From contig JBCDCZ010000219.1 of assembly GCA_039180865.1 (NCBI GenBank), positions 1 through 7,587 on the forward strand: 7,587 nt of DNA, written 5' to 3'. This stretch comes from JBCDCU01 sp039180865 (GTDB lineage Bacteria; Pseudomonadota; Alphaproteobacteria; Rhizobiales; JACESI01). Positions 1-6,274 of this stretch are shown in pieces; the stretch's first letter is position 1; every line of letters starts with the position of its first letter. The translations under genes and the position numbers were made by a program. The notes beneath the pieces were generated by a model. That model was not told the origin of the DNA, did not search any database, and saw only the letters and a program-made list of their open reading frames with translations.

Positions 1-331
1 CGGCCGAGCCAAGACGCGTTGCGTCGCGGCGGAAGATCTTGGCATGACCGTTGAGCTGCATGGCCTCCATGTTGCGGCGGATAAGACCGCGCGCCTCAGC
101 CCCCTCATCAACAAAGAGGGCGAAGGCGGCTCCACGAGAGAGGGCTTCAAAGCCGAGCGCACCAGTGCCCGCAAACAGGTCTATCACCCTGAGACCTTCG
201 AAAGAGAGACCGCTTTTGTGGGCGAGAATGTTAAAGAGACTCTCACGGGCCCGGTCGGATGTGGGACGGATCGCATTGGATTTCGGCGCGGCCAGTGCGC
301 GTCCTTTGAATTTACCGCCGACGATCCGCAT
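1..331 (-). CDS. rsmD: 16S rRNA (guanine(966)-N2)-methyltransferase RsmD, N-terminal part
   Basis: Partial gene: the first 110 codons are visible and the rest lies beyond the left edge. My translation of the minus strand begins MRIVGGKFKGRALAAP, the classic RsmD N-terminus, followed by RPTSDRARESLFNIL (residues 22-36), which matches the family's R-P-T-x-D-R-x-R-E-x-[LV]-F block. The SAM-binding motif I, DLFAGTGALGFEALSRGA, is at residues 51-68, and an acidic pair (D75, E76) follows where the second SAM-contacting strand is expected. The family uses SAM to methylate N2 of G966 in 16S rRNA on assembling 30S subunits. The catalytic NPPY/DPPY motif would be outside the window. The ATG at 331 lies inside the end of the upstream pseudouridine synthase gene (20-nt overlap, different frame), with only a weak purine-rich AGAGG just before it, so translational coupling is likely. 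Identity is secure. Confidence 0.95.
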   Translation of the reverse strand, partial: MRIVGGKFKGRALAAPKSNAIRPTSDRARESLFNILAHKSGLSFEGLRVIDLFAGTGALGFEALSRGAAFALFVDEGAEARGLIRRNMEAMQLNGHAKIFRRDATRLGSA

Positions 332-1553
332 TGCCTCTGCCTGGGCGCTGTCCTTTGGAAACGGTAGATTGATCGCCTTTCGATGAAGCGCGCTGTGCCT
401 TCTTTTTCTCGCGCTTCGCAGCCGCCAGACCTTCACCTTTTTTTGCACTCACAAGATTTTCCTGCGACCAGTGTTCCGGTTTCTTACGGGTACCGCGCTT
501 GGACTTGCCGGTGCTCGCTTTCGCTTTGGATTGTTCTGTTCGTGCGGCAGCAGCCTTGGCTTCGGGTGTTTCAAAATCGGCTCCCGATTGCGCCACCAAC
601 CTCGGCCCAAGCTGATCTCTCAAAACCCGGCCCTTGATTTCGCGAACGTCCCCGTCGTTCAGGTCATGGAGTTGAAACGGTCCGTATGAGACGCGGATGA
701 GCCGGTTCACATCGAGCCCGAGATGGGACAGGATATTCTTGACTTCCCGGTTCTTCCCTTCGCGCAATCCGATCGTGAGCCACATGTTTGCGCCCGATGC
801 CTCATCGAGCGATGCTTCAACCGCACCGTAAATCACACCATCAACCACCACGCCATCGGCGAGCTTATCGAGGTCTGCCTGCGTCACACGTGTCTTCTGA
901 TCGCGCGGATAAGCCCGCACACGGTAGCGCCGCAACCATCCGGTTTCAGGCAGTTCCAACACTCTGGCAAGCCCTCCGTCGTTGGTCAGAAGAAGAAGAC
1001 CTTCGGTGTTGATATCGAGCCGTCCAACCGTCACAACGCGCGGTAGATCAGACGGCAGTGCATCGAAAATCGTCCGGCGCCCTTCCGGATCCTTATTGGT
1101 CGTTACACATCCTTTCGGCTTGTGATAAAGCCAAAGACGGGTTCGCTCTCTTGCAGGAAGCGGTGCCCCGTCTACAGCGATCCGATCGCTCTTTGTGACC
1201 ACGAATGCGGGTGTCGTAAGAACCGATCCGTTGACGCTCACGCGCCCGTCTTCGATCATGCGCTCCGCATCCCGCCGTGAACAAACCCCGGCACGGGCAA
1301 GCACCTTTGCTATACGCTCAGGTTTGGCATTGGAAACTTCGGGAGGTACTGCGTCGGGCGTTTTTTCAGCTGAGCGGGGGACTCTTGTCTGCTTTCCGTG
1401 CTTTTCATGACGCTTAGCCCCCGATCTCGGCTTTTCGGATGTTCGCGGGCTGCTTTGGGTCGATCTTGGGGGCAAAACCTTCAGGCTCTCTCTTATAGGG
1501 GGGATGCCAGGATGAACTCTCTCATCCGTTGTTCCTTTCGCTTGTGTTATCAA
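312..1553 (-). CDS. rluB: RluB/RsuA-family 23S rRNA pseudouridine synthase
   Basis: 413 codons if the TTG at 1553 is the start. An S4 RNA-binding domain lies at about residues 78-125 (PERIAKVLARAGVCSRRDAE, ending in RVSVNG). The pseudouridine synthase core runs from about 138 to 310. It contains GRLDINTEGLLLLTNDG at 177-193, with the catalytic Asp at 180, and REGKNREVKNILSHLGL at 264-280, both diagnostic of the RsuA/RluB/RluE/RluF family. RluB modifies U2605 of 23S rRNA in E. coli; the exact target here is inferred. Beyond about residue 320 is a Lys/Arg/Ala/Ser-rich, low-complexity tail of roughly 90 residues, probably disordered and RNA-binding. The first 77 residues are also low complexity and basic. 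The start is uncertain: TTG 1553 has no visible ribosome binding site, another in-frame TTG is at 1475, and no in-frame ATG or GTG lies between them and the S4 domain. The gene overlaps rsmD by 20 nt and is divergent from tadA. Confidence 0.9.
   Translation of the reverse strand: MITQAKGTTDERVHPGIPPIRESLKVLPPRSTQSSPRTSEKPRSGAKRHEKHGKQTRVPRSAEKTPDAVPPEVSNAKPERIAKVLARAGVCSRRDAERMIEDGRVSVNGSVLTTPAFVVTKSDRIAVDGAPLPARERTRLWLYHKPKGCVTTNKDPEGRRTIFDALPSDLPRVVTVGRLDINTEGLLLLTNDGGLARVLELPETGWLRRYRVRAYPRDQKTRVTQADLDKLADGVVVDGVIYGAVEASLDEASGANMWLTIGLREGKNREVKNILSHLGLDVNRLIRVSYGPFQLHDLNDGDVREIKGRVLRDQLGPRLVAQSGADFETPEAKAAAARTEQSKAKASTGKSKRGTRKKPEHWSQENLVSAKKGEGLAAAKREKKKAQRASSKGDQSTVSKGQRPGRGNADRRR
1493..1525 (-). 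other. Possible 10-codon leader ORF, or true start of rluB in a shifted frame
   Basis: An ATG at 1525 sits 7 nt after an AAAGGA, a much better ribosome binding site than that of the TTG at 1553. It encodes MREFILASPL and then TAA. The ORF crosses a run of six C (minus strand, 1498-1503), after which the reading frame of rluB is reached by a -1 shift, or if the run had seven C. Either a short leader peptide, a slippery site or a homopolymer miscall in the assembly could explain it. The sequence alone does not decide. Confidence 0.3.
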
Positions 1554-1620
1554 TAATGCGCGCGAGCTTAAACCTAAAGCACATCATTCTGTCGGCGAAC
1601 AAAAGACTGGACGCAACTTC

Positions 1621-2058
1621 ATGGATTTCATGGAAGCTGCCCTTGAAGAAGCGAAGAAAGCAGCGGCAATCGGGGAAGTTCCGGTTGGTGCCGTCATCGT
1701 GCACGATCAGTCGATCATTGCCGCTGCTGGGAACTGGATCATCGGCGCCAAAGATCCGACCGGGCACGCGGAACTCAGAGCAATCAGAGAAGCAGCCAAG
1801 GTGCTGGATTGTGAACGCCTAACGGACTGCGATCTCTACGTGACACTGGAGCCATGCACAATGTGTGCAGGTGCGATCTCGCTTGCTCGTATTCGGCGGC
1901 TTTATTATGGAGCAGCGGACGAGAAGGGCGGTGCCGTCGATCATGGCGTACGTTTCTTTTCACAACCGACCTGCCATCATCGTCCAGACGTTTATGGTGG
2001 GTTTCGTGAGCGCGAAGCAGAAGCGCTCCTGAAGGATTTCTTCAAGGAGCGCCGCTGA
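1621..2058 (+). CDS. tadA: tRNA-specific adenosine deaminase TadA
   Basis: 145 residues, close to the usual 145-165 for bacterial TadA. The zinc and catalytic motifs of the cytidine/deoxycytidylate deaminase superfamily are complete: H-A-E at residues 49-51 (His zinc ligand, Glu proton shuttle) inside DPTGHAELRAIREA, and P-C-T-M-C at 78-82 with zinc ligands C79 and C82. The N-terminal FMEAALEEAKKAA and GEVPVGAVIV (18-27) are typical of TadA. The enzyme deaminates A34 of tRNA-Arg(ACG) to inosine, allowing it to read several Arg codons, and is usually essential. The ATG at 1621 was chosen because it gives the normal N-terminus; a second ATG at 1630 is possible, and neither has a strong ribosome binding site. 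The gene diverges from rluB across 67 bp and converges with the lipoprotein gene across 31 bp. A related guanine deaminase is a less likely alternative. Confidence 0.95.
   Translation: MDFMEAALEEAKKAAAIGEVPVGAVIVHDQSIIAAAGNWIIGAKDPTGHAELRAIREAAKVLDCERLTDCDLYVTLEPCTMCAGAISLARIRRLYYGAADEKGGAVDHGVRFFSQPTCHHRPDVYGGFREREAEALLKDFFKERR
2023..2052 (+). other. Strong hairpin at the 3' end of tadA
   Basis: The arms GCGCTCCTGAAG (2023-2034) and CTTCAAGGAGCGC (2040-2052) pair over 12 bp with a single bulged A and a 5-nt loop (GATTT). The stem ends 3 nt before the tadA stop codon. No T tract follows on either strand, so it is not a textbook intrinsic terminator. It could protect the 3' end of the message or help end transcription between the two convergent genes. 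It may also be a by-product of the coding sequence, since it lies wholly inside the gene. Confidence 0.4.
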
Positions 2059-2089
2059 CTTAGTCGATTTTATGTTCTTCGCGTTTCGA

Positions 2090-2908
2090 TCAGAAGAGGC
2101 CGAGGAATTTCTTGTCTTTCTTTTTCTCTCCAAGAATGACGTCGAGATTTTCCTGATTGGCTTGGTTCGATGCGGATGTTGAGGTCTGGACCGTGCGATA
2201 TTCAACCGGCACATCTGTCAGCCGCTGCTGTCGACCTGGGCCTTTCGGACGCACGAGCCCTGCCCGTTCGAGCAGAGACCGCTCTTCGATGCTTTGCGGA
2301 ATAGATTCGATTGGAACACCAAGCTCTTTGGCGAGGTCTTCCCGTGTTTTCAGTGACTCACGAGGTTTCGATACACTGTTTGCACCAACCCGTGCGGTGA
2401 CCTCTTCTTCGCCAAACCCGGTATCTGCGAGTAGTTTGACATCGTCTTCCTCTTCACTGAAGCGATTGGCATCACCGAGGTCTGATCCTGCAAGCGGCTG
2501 CGCATTGGCCGAACCGATGACCTGGTTTGGAATTGCATCCCGTTTGTTGCGTTCTTCACGGCGCTCAACCGCGGCAATTTCTTCTGCGCGTCCCGGGAAA
2601 CTCTCATCGACTTCATCAACTGTGTCGATCGGTGCCGGCATCGACGCCATAACTTCTTTCGGAGGAATTATCAGCTCACCACGCTCATTGTAGCTGATGC
2701 GCTCGCGTTCTTTCTTACCGAGCGTTCCGAAACTCACGAGGCCCGTTACGTCGCGCATCAGGGCAACTTCCGTCGCCTCGCCGGTTCCATAAGTTGCCGT
2801 CTGTAACGCACATCCCGAAGCACCAAATGCCGCTAAGGCACACACTGCCACTGCACGCGTCTTGTTTTTCAAGAAGCGTCGCTTCGGTGCAGAACTCACT
2901 GACTTCAT
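2090..2908 (-). CDS. Conserved-looking lipoprotein of unknown function
   Basis: 272 residues from the ATG at 2908. The N-terminus is a lipoprotein signal: basic n-region (KRRFLKNKTR, 9-18), hydrophobic core AVAVCALAAFGA (19-30) and lipobox A-S-G-C with the lipidated Cys at 33. Ala follows the Cys, so outer-membrane sorting is expected. The mature protein has no further membrane segment. After a Gly/Thr-rich start it shows RDVTGLVSFGTLGKKERERI (52-71) and IIPPKEVMASMPAPI (80-94), then an acidic stretch (about 95-170), a likely helical part (188-220) and a Lys-rich end, KKKDKKFLGLF. The PP-x(5-6)-PAP arrangement after the lipidation site recalls the DUF3035/BamF-type small lipoproteins of alphaproteobacteria, but this is only a resemblance. 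The start was chosen because AAGGA lies 8 nt upstream. An in-frame ATG at 2917 adds three residues, and one at 3046 would bury the signal peptide inside the protein. Function unknown; an envelope role is inferred. Confidence 0.8.
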   Translation of the reverse strand: MKSVSSAPKRRFLKNKTRAVAVCALAAFGASGCALQTATYGTGEATEVALMRDVTGLVSFGTLGKKERERISYNERGELIIPPKEVMASMPAPIDTVDEVDESFPGRAEEIAAVERREERNKRDAIPNQVIGSANAQPLAGSDLGDANRFSEEEDDVKLLADTGFGEEEVTARVGANSVSKPRESLKTREDLAKELGVPIESIPQSIEERSLLERAGLVRPKGPGRQQRLTDVPVEYRTVQTSTSASNQANQENLDVILGEKKKDKKFLGLF

Positions 2909-2916
2909 CCCAGCCA

Positions 2917-2923
2917 TCCTTCT
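2917..2923 (-). promoter_or_regulatory. Ribosome binding site deciding the lipoprotein start
   Basis: On the minus strand AGAAGGA ends 8 nt before the ATG at 2908. It overlaps the alternative ATG at 2917, which therefore is less well served. This supports the start that leaves a compact lipoprotein signal peptide. Confidence 0.6.
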
Positions 2924-3083
2924 TCCAGGCCCCTTGACCTTGTTTGTTTGCGGGTGCATCGCACCACGCAAAGCCCACTCGGACTCCCCAGTCCCATAGC
3001 GCTTCGAGGACGCAAATCGGGCTTCGAATGAACCCGTTTCAAACATAATTTCGCAGAAAACTGGGTCCCAAGCTCTAAGCGAG

Positions 3084-3122
3084 CAACCGGTTTTCCCAAG
3101 TTCAGCGCAGTTGCCAACCGGT
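3084..3122. repeat. Two direct copies of CAACCGGT just downstream of the promoter
   Basis: Exact copies of CAACCGGT at 3084-3091 and 3115-3122 start 31 bp apart, close to three helical turns. The inner ACCGGT is itself a palindrome. They lie immediately downstream of the predicted start of transcription of the lipoprotein message, so they could be operator half-sites or pair within the leader RNA. Two 8-mers are modest evidence. Confidence 0.35.
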
Positions 3123-3135
3123 CAAGCAACGAGTC

Positions 3136-3164
3136 TTTATACCGCCTTTTTATAACGGGATCAA
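3136..3164 (-). promoter_or_regulatory. Sigma-70-type promoter for the lipoprotein gene
   Basis: On the minus strand a -35 box TTGATC (3159-3164) is followed after exactly 17 bp by a -10 box TATAAA (3136-3141). Transcription would begin near 3129, giving a leader of about 220 nt before the lipoprotein ATG at 2908. A GANTC site (GAGTC on the plus strand, 3131-3135) abuts the -10 box, so adenine methylation by a CcrM-type enzyme could affect initiation if this organism has one. Confidence 0.6.
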
Positions 3165-3194
3165 TCGAGGCGTCTCATCAACTTGTCCAGAGCG

Positions 3195-3216
3195 CAAAAA
3201 GAATGGGAGTCCCACC
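3195..3216 (-). terminator. Weak intrinsic terminator after ileS
   Basis: Reading the minus strand beyond the ileS TAG, a short stem TGGG-ACT-CCCA (3204-3214, extendable by a G-T pair) is followed by TTCTTTTT. The stem is only 4-5 bp, so termination would be partial at best. It sits before the separate promoter of the lipoprotein gene, which fits separate transcription units. Confidence 0.4.
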
Positions 3217-3227
3217 CTCACAATCGT

Positions 3228-6140
3228 CTACGCGGTCCCAAGCCGTTCACGCATTGCTTTTGCATCACGAAGCGACAGATCGGGAAAATCCGGATCTGAG
3301 CCGACCTCGGGCAAGATTTTCCAGGACCGCGCACATTTGCGCCCATCCGCACGTCCGGGTACGACGGCAACGCCTTTGACCTCGTCCATCGTAAAGGCAG
3401 AAGCGGGGGCCTCACCTTCAAACAATTGGATTGCGCTTGTGATACAAACATCTTCAAAATCGCCAAGGCTATTTGCGGTGTCGAAGAGCTCTTTATCACT
3501 AACGTAAACGCGTGGGGCCGCCTCCAGCGACGATCCAATCCGTTTTTCCGCGCGTTCCACCTCAAGCGCGCCCGTAACCACACGACGGATCCGGCGGATC
3601 TTCTCCCAGCGTTCGGCAAGGGCAGGATTGTGCCATGCGTCCGACGGCGCTTCAAAGGTGGACAGGTGAATGGACGGCGTGTCGTCACCGTATCGGTTCG
3701 TCCAGGCTTCATCTGTTGTGAATGGCAGCATCGGCGCAAGCCAGGTGACGGTTGCCCGAAAGAGGTTCTCGACCACCCAGAGGGCGGCCTTTCGCCGTGT
3801 GGAAGAAATCGGATCGCAATAAAGGGCGTCCTTGCGCACGTCGAAGTAAAACGACGACATGTCGGAATTCATGAGCGCGAAAATTGCATTGAAGACGCGT
3901 TTGAAATCGAATTCACGGTAGCCGCTTTCGACGATTTTATGGGTCTCTGCGAGCTTGTGGAGCATGTAGCGCTCAAGCTCGGGCATGTCGGAGACCGGGA
4001 CTTCCGTTCCATCGAAATGGGCAAGACTGCCGAGCATCCAACGGATCGTATTTCTAAGCCTGCGATATCCGTCAACATTCGTCTTGATGATTTCCGGACC
4101 AATGCGCTGATCGTCGGCATAGTCGCACGTCATGACCCACAGACGCAGGATATCGGCGCCATATTGTTTGATGACTTCCTGTGGCGCGGTCTGGTTTCCG
4201 AGGGACTTTGACATTTTGCGTCCCTCTTCATCCATGGTGAAACCATGGGTGATCACAGTGTCGTAGGGCGCGCGGCCACGGGTGCCACAGCTTTCCAGCA
4301 ATGAAGAGTGAAACCAACCCCGATGCTGGTCCGACCCTTCAAGATAGACGTCGGCTGGCCATTTCAGATCTTCGCGCCGCTCAAGACAGAAGGCATGGGT
4401 CGAACCGGAATCGAACCATACATCAAGGATGTCGTCGACCTTTTCCCATTCATCGGCATCATAGGCATTGCCAAGGAAACGTTCTTTGGCCCCATCGGCA
4501 TACCAGGCGTCCGCGCCCTCTTCCATAAAGGCATCAAAGATCCGGCGATTCACTTCCTCATCTTTGAGAACGTCACCGTCCTTGTTGACGAAGACCGAAA
4601 TCGGAACACCCCATGCGCGCTGACGCGACAAGACCCAATCCGGACGTTGCTCGATCATGCCGCGCAATCGGTTTTGACCGGATGGCGGGACAAAGCGCGT
4701 ATCGTCGATCGCCTGAAGGGCTGTTTTGCGCAAGGTTCCGACTTCGGAGATACTCTCCTTATCCATATAGACGAACCATTGCGGCGTATTGCGGAAGATG
4801 ATCGGTTTCTTCGAACGCCAGGAATGGGGGTATTCGTGTTTCAGGCGTCCGCGCGCAAACAACGTCCCTGCATTTATAAGAGCCTCGATGACGCGTTTAT
4901 TGGCGTCACCCTTCTTGCCCTTGTCGTCAATAACGCGCGCGCCCTCAAAGCCGGGCGCTTCGCTCGTAAAGAAACCGCCGTCATCGACGGTAAAGGGGAT
5001 GGACGTGTCGACACCCATTGCAGCAATATCGCGCGCTCTTGCCATCCAGATGTCGAAGTCATCGCGGCCATGGCCCGGAGCTGTATGGACAAAACCAGTG
5101 CCCGCCTCATCGGTCACGTGATCTCCGTCAAGCATCGGCACCTTAAAGTCGTAACCGCCAAGTCCGAGTGTTTTCAGCGGATGATCAAGCACGCATCCGC
5201 CGAGTTCAGCTCCCGTAACGTCGCGCAGGCGCTTCATTTCGAGCTTCGCCTTTTCGGCACATCCGGGCGCAAGCGAATCGGCGAAGACGTAGCGGCCGCC
5301 TGGCTGAGGTCCGAAGTCGTTTTCGGCAGCCACGACTTCGTACAGGCCGTATGAAATGCGATCCGAATAGCAAACCGCCCGGTTTCCCGGGATCGTCCAC
5401 GGGGTCGTGGTCCAGATCACCACCGACGCCCCGGCAAGATCGCCCTCAGCATTGTTGGTCTTAAACGGAACCCAGATCGTATCGCTTTCATAAGTTTCGT
5501 ATTCGATTTCAGCTTCTGCGAGGGCCGTGCGTTCGACGACTGACCACATGACCGGTTTTGAGCCCCGATAGAGCTGACCAGTCGTAGCAAACTTCATCAA
5601 TTCGTTTGCGATGTGGGCCTCGGCGTCAAACGACATGGTTAGGTAGGGGTCTTCGAAATCCCCTTCGACACCGAGCCTGACAAATTCTTCTGATTGAACG
5701 CCGACCCAGTGTTTGGCGAACTGGCGGCATTCCTCGCGGAATTCATTGATCGGCACTTCGTCTTTGTTCTTGCCCTTGGCGCGGTACTGCTCTTCGATCT
5801 TCCACTCGATCGGCAAGCCATGACAATCCCAGCCCGGGACGTAATTCGAATCGTAACCAAGCATCTGGAAAGAGCGTGTGATCGTGTCTTTCAGGATTTT
5901 GTTGAGGGCATGACCGATATGAAGATGACCATTCGCGTAAGGCGGGCCGTCATGGAGCACAAACTTCTCGCGGCCTTTGGATTGCGCGCGCAATGTCTTG
6001 TAAATCGCCTGCTTTTTCCAGCGCTCGATAATTTCCGGTTCCTTTTTCGGTAATCCGGCTCGCATTGGAAAATCGGTGGTCGGCAAAAAGAGCGTCTTGG
6101 AATAGTCAACCGCTTCTTTGGCTTCCGTCAGGTCAGACAT
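3228..6140 (-). CDS. ileS: Isoleucyl-tRNA synthetase
   Basis: 970 residues, a complete class I synthetase that charges tRNA-Ile with isoleucine in the cytoplasm. The signature HIGH is at residues 74-77 in PPYANGHLHIGHALNK, and KMSKS is at 642-646. The CP1 editing domain (about 195-420) shows WTTTPWTIPGN at 243-253 and GTGFVHTAPGHGRDD at 347-361, the motifs that hydrolyse Val-tRNA-Ile. DVWFDSGST (573-581) and EGSDQHRGWFHSSL (601-614) follow in the catalytic core, then the anticodon-binding helical domain (about 720-870). The C-terminal region keeps only one Cys (C936, in GRKCARSW), not the four-Cys zinc site of E. coli IleS. The ATG at 6140 gives the usual N-terminus, with YSKTLFLPTTDFPMRAGLPKKEP at 13-35; its ribosome binding site is weak. 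It lies downstream of ribF in the same direction, a pairing common in proteobacteria, but with a probable terminator between. Confidence 0.99.
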   Translation of the reverse strand: MSDLTEAKEAVDYSKTLFLPTTDFPMRAGLPKKEPEIIERWKKQAIYKTLRAQSKGREKFVLHDGPPYANGHLHIGHALNKILKDTITRSFQMLGYDSNYVPGWDCHGLPIEWKIEEQYRAKGKNKDEVPINEFREECRQFAKHWVGVQSEEFVRLGVEGDFEDPYLTMSFDAEAHIANELMKFATTGQLYRGSKPVMWSVVERTALAEAEIEYETYESDTIWVPFKTNNAEGDLAGASVVIWTTTPWTIPGNRAVCYSDRISYGLYEVVAAENDFGPQPGGRYVFADSLAPGCAEKAKLEMKRLRDVTGAELGGCVLDHPLKTLGLGGYDFKVPMLDGDHVTDEAGTGFVHTAPGHGRDDFDIWMARARDIAAMGVDTSIPFTVDDGGFFTSEAPGFEGARVIDDKGKKGDANKRVIEALINAGTLFARGRLKHEYPHSWRSKKPIIFRNTPQWFVYMDKESISEVGTLRKTALQAIDDTRFVPPSGQNRLRGMIEQRPDWVLSRQRAWGVPISVFVNKDGDVLKDEEVNRRIFDAFMEEGADAWYADGAKERFLGNAYDADEWEKVDDILDVWFDSGSTHAFCLERREDLKWPADVYLEGSDQHRGWFHSSLLESCGTRGRAPYDTVITHGFTMDEEGRKMSKSLGNQTAPQEVIKQYGADILRLWVMTCDYADDQRIGPEIIKTNVDGYRRLRNTIRWMLGSLAHFDGTEVPVSDMPELERYMLHKLAETHKIVESGYREFDFKRVFNAIFALMNSDMSSFYFDVRKDALYCDPISSTRRKAALWVVENLFRATVTWLAPMLPFTTDEAWTNRYGDDTPSIHLSTFEAPSDAWHNPALAERWEKIRRIRRVVTGALEVERAEKRIGSSLEAAPRVYVSDKELFDTANSLGDFEDVCITSAIQLFEGEAPASAFTMDEVKGVAVVPGRADGRKCARSWKILPEVGSDPDFPDLSLRDAKAMRERLGTA

Positions 6141-6248
6141 CGTGTTCTCGCGAATTGGGCGTGATTGAGCGTGCGGCTTACTAGCAATGTGCGGGCATCA
6201 AATAAAGGCCGAATAAAAACGCAGAAGACTTCAACCCCGCTGACTTTC

Positions 6249-6274
6249 AAAAAACGGCGTCGCGGTCTCACCGC
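6249..6274 (-). terminator. Probable intrinsic terminator at the end of ribF
   Basis: On the minus strand CGGTG (6269-6273) can pair with CGCCG (6255-6259), directly followed by six T (6249-6254). An alternative fold, GCGGT-GAG-ACCGC, uses the same region. The structure overlaps the ribF stop codon. It suggests that ileS is at least partly transcribed from its own promoter in the 127-bp gap (6141-6267), where I see no strong -35/-10 pair. Confidence 0.45.

Larger units (their letters stand above)
2909..3227. other. Gene-free stretch between lipoprotein gene and ileS
   Basis: 319 bp in which I find no convincing gene on either strand. Open frames exist, for example in-frame extension of the lipoprotein to 3046, but they show no family features and lack ribosome binding sites. 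The stretch holds a weak terminator after ileS, a good promoter firing leftwards, two copies of CAACCGGT and about 220 nt of untranslated leader for the lipoprotein gene. I see no remnant of lspA, which often follows ileS in other proteobacteria. Confidence 0.6.

Noticed and set aside
1554..1620. Divergent promoters between rluB and tadA
   Set aside because: Several TTG- or TATT-like hexamers exist but none forms a convincing pair at 16-18 bp spacing.
2909..3046. In-frame upstream ATG extending the lipoprotein by 46 residues
   Set aside because: It has no ribosome binding site and would place the lipoprotein signal peptide in the protein interior; the ATG at 2908 has AAGGA at good spacing.
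2905..3129. 74-codon minus-strand frame starting at a TTG next to the predicted transcription start; considered as an lspA remnant
   Set aside because: No hydrophobic segments and none of the LspA motifs such as the catalytic Asp regions are visible; it overlaps the lipoprotein start.
3426..4211. 261-codon plus-strand open frame over the 3' half of ileS
   Set aside because: Same reasoning: the minus strand encodes the IleS anticodon-binding domain and C-terminus.
4308..5354. 348-codon open frame on the plus strand antisense to ileS
   Set aside because: It lies wholly inside ileS, which has every expected motif; the antisense frame shows no family features and is a by-product of the codon bias of the real gene.
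6141..6267. Promoter for ileS, with TAGTAA as a -10 box and TTTATT as -35
   Set aside because: Each box matches only three of six consensus bases, too weak to report as a feature; a promoter here is likely but not locatable.
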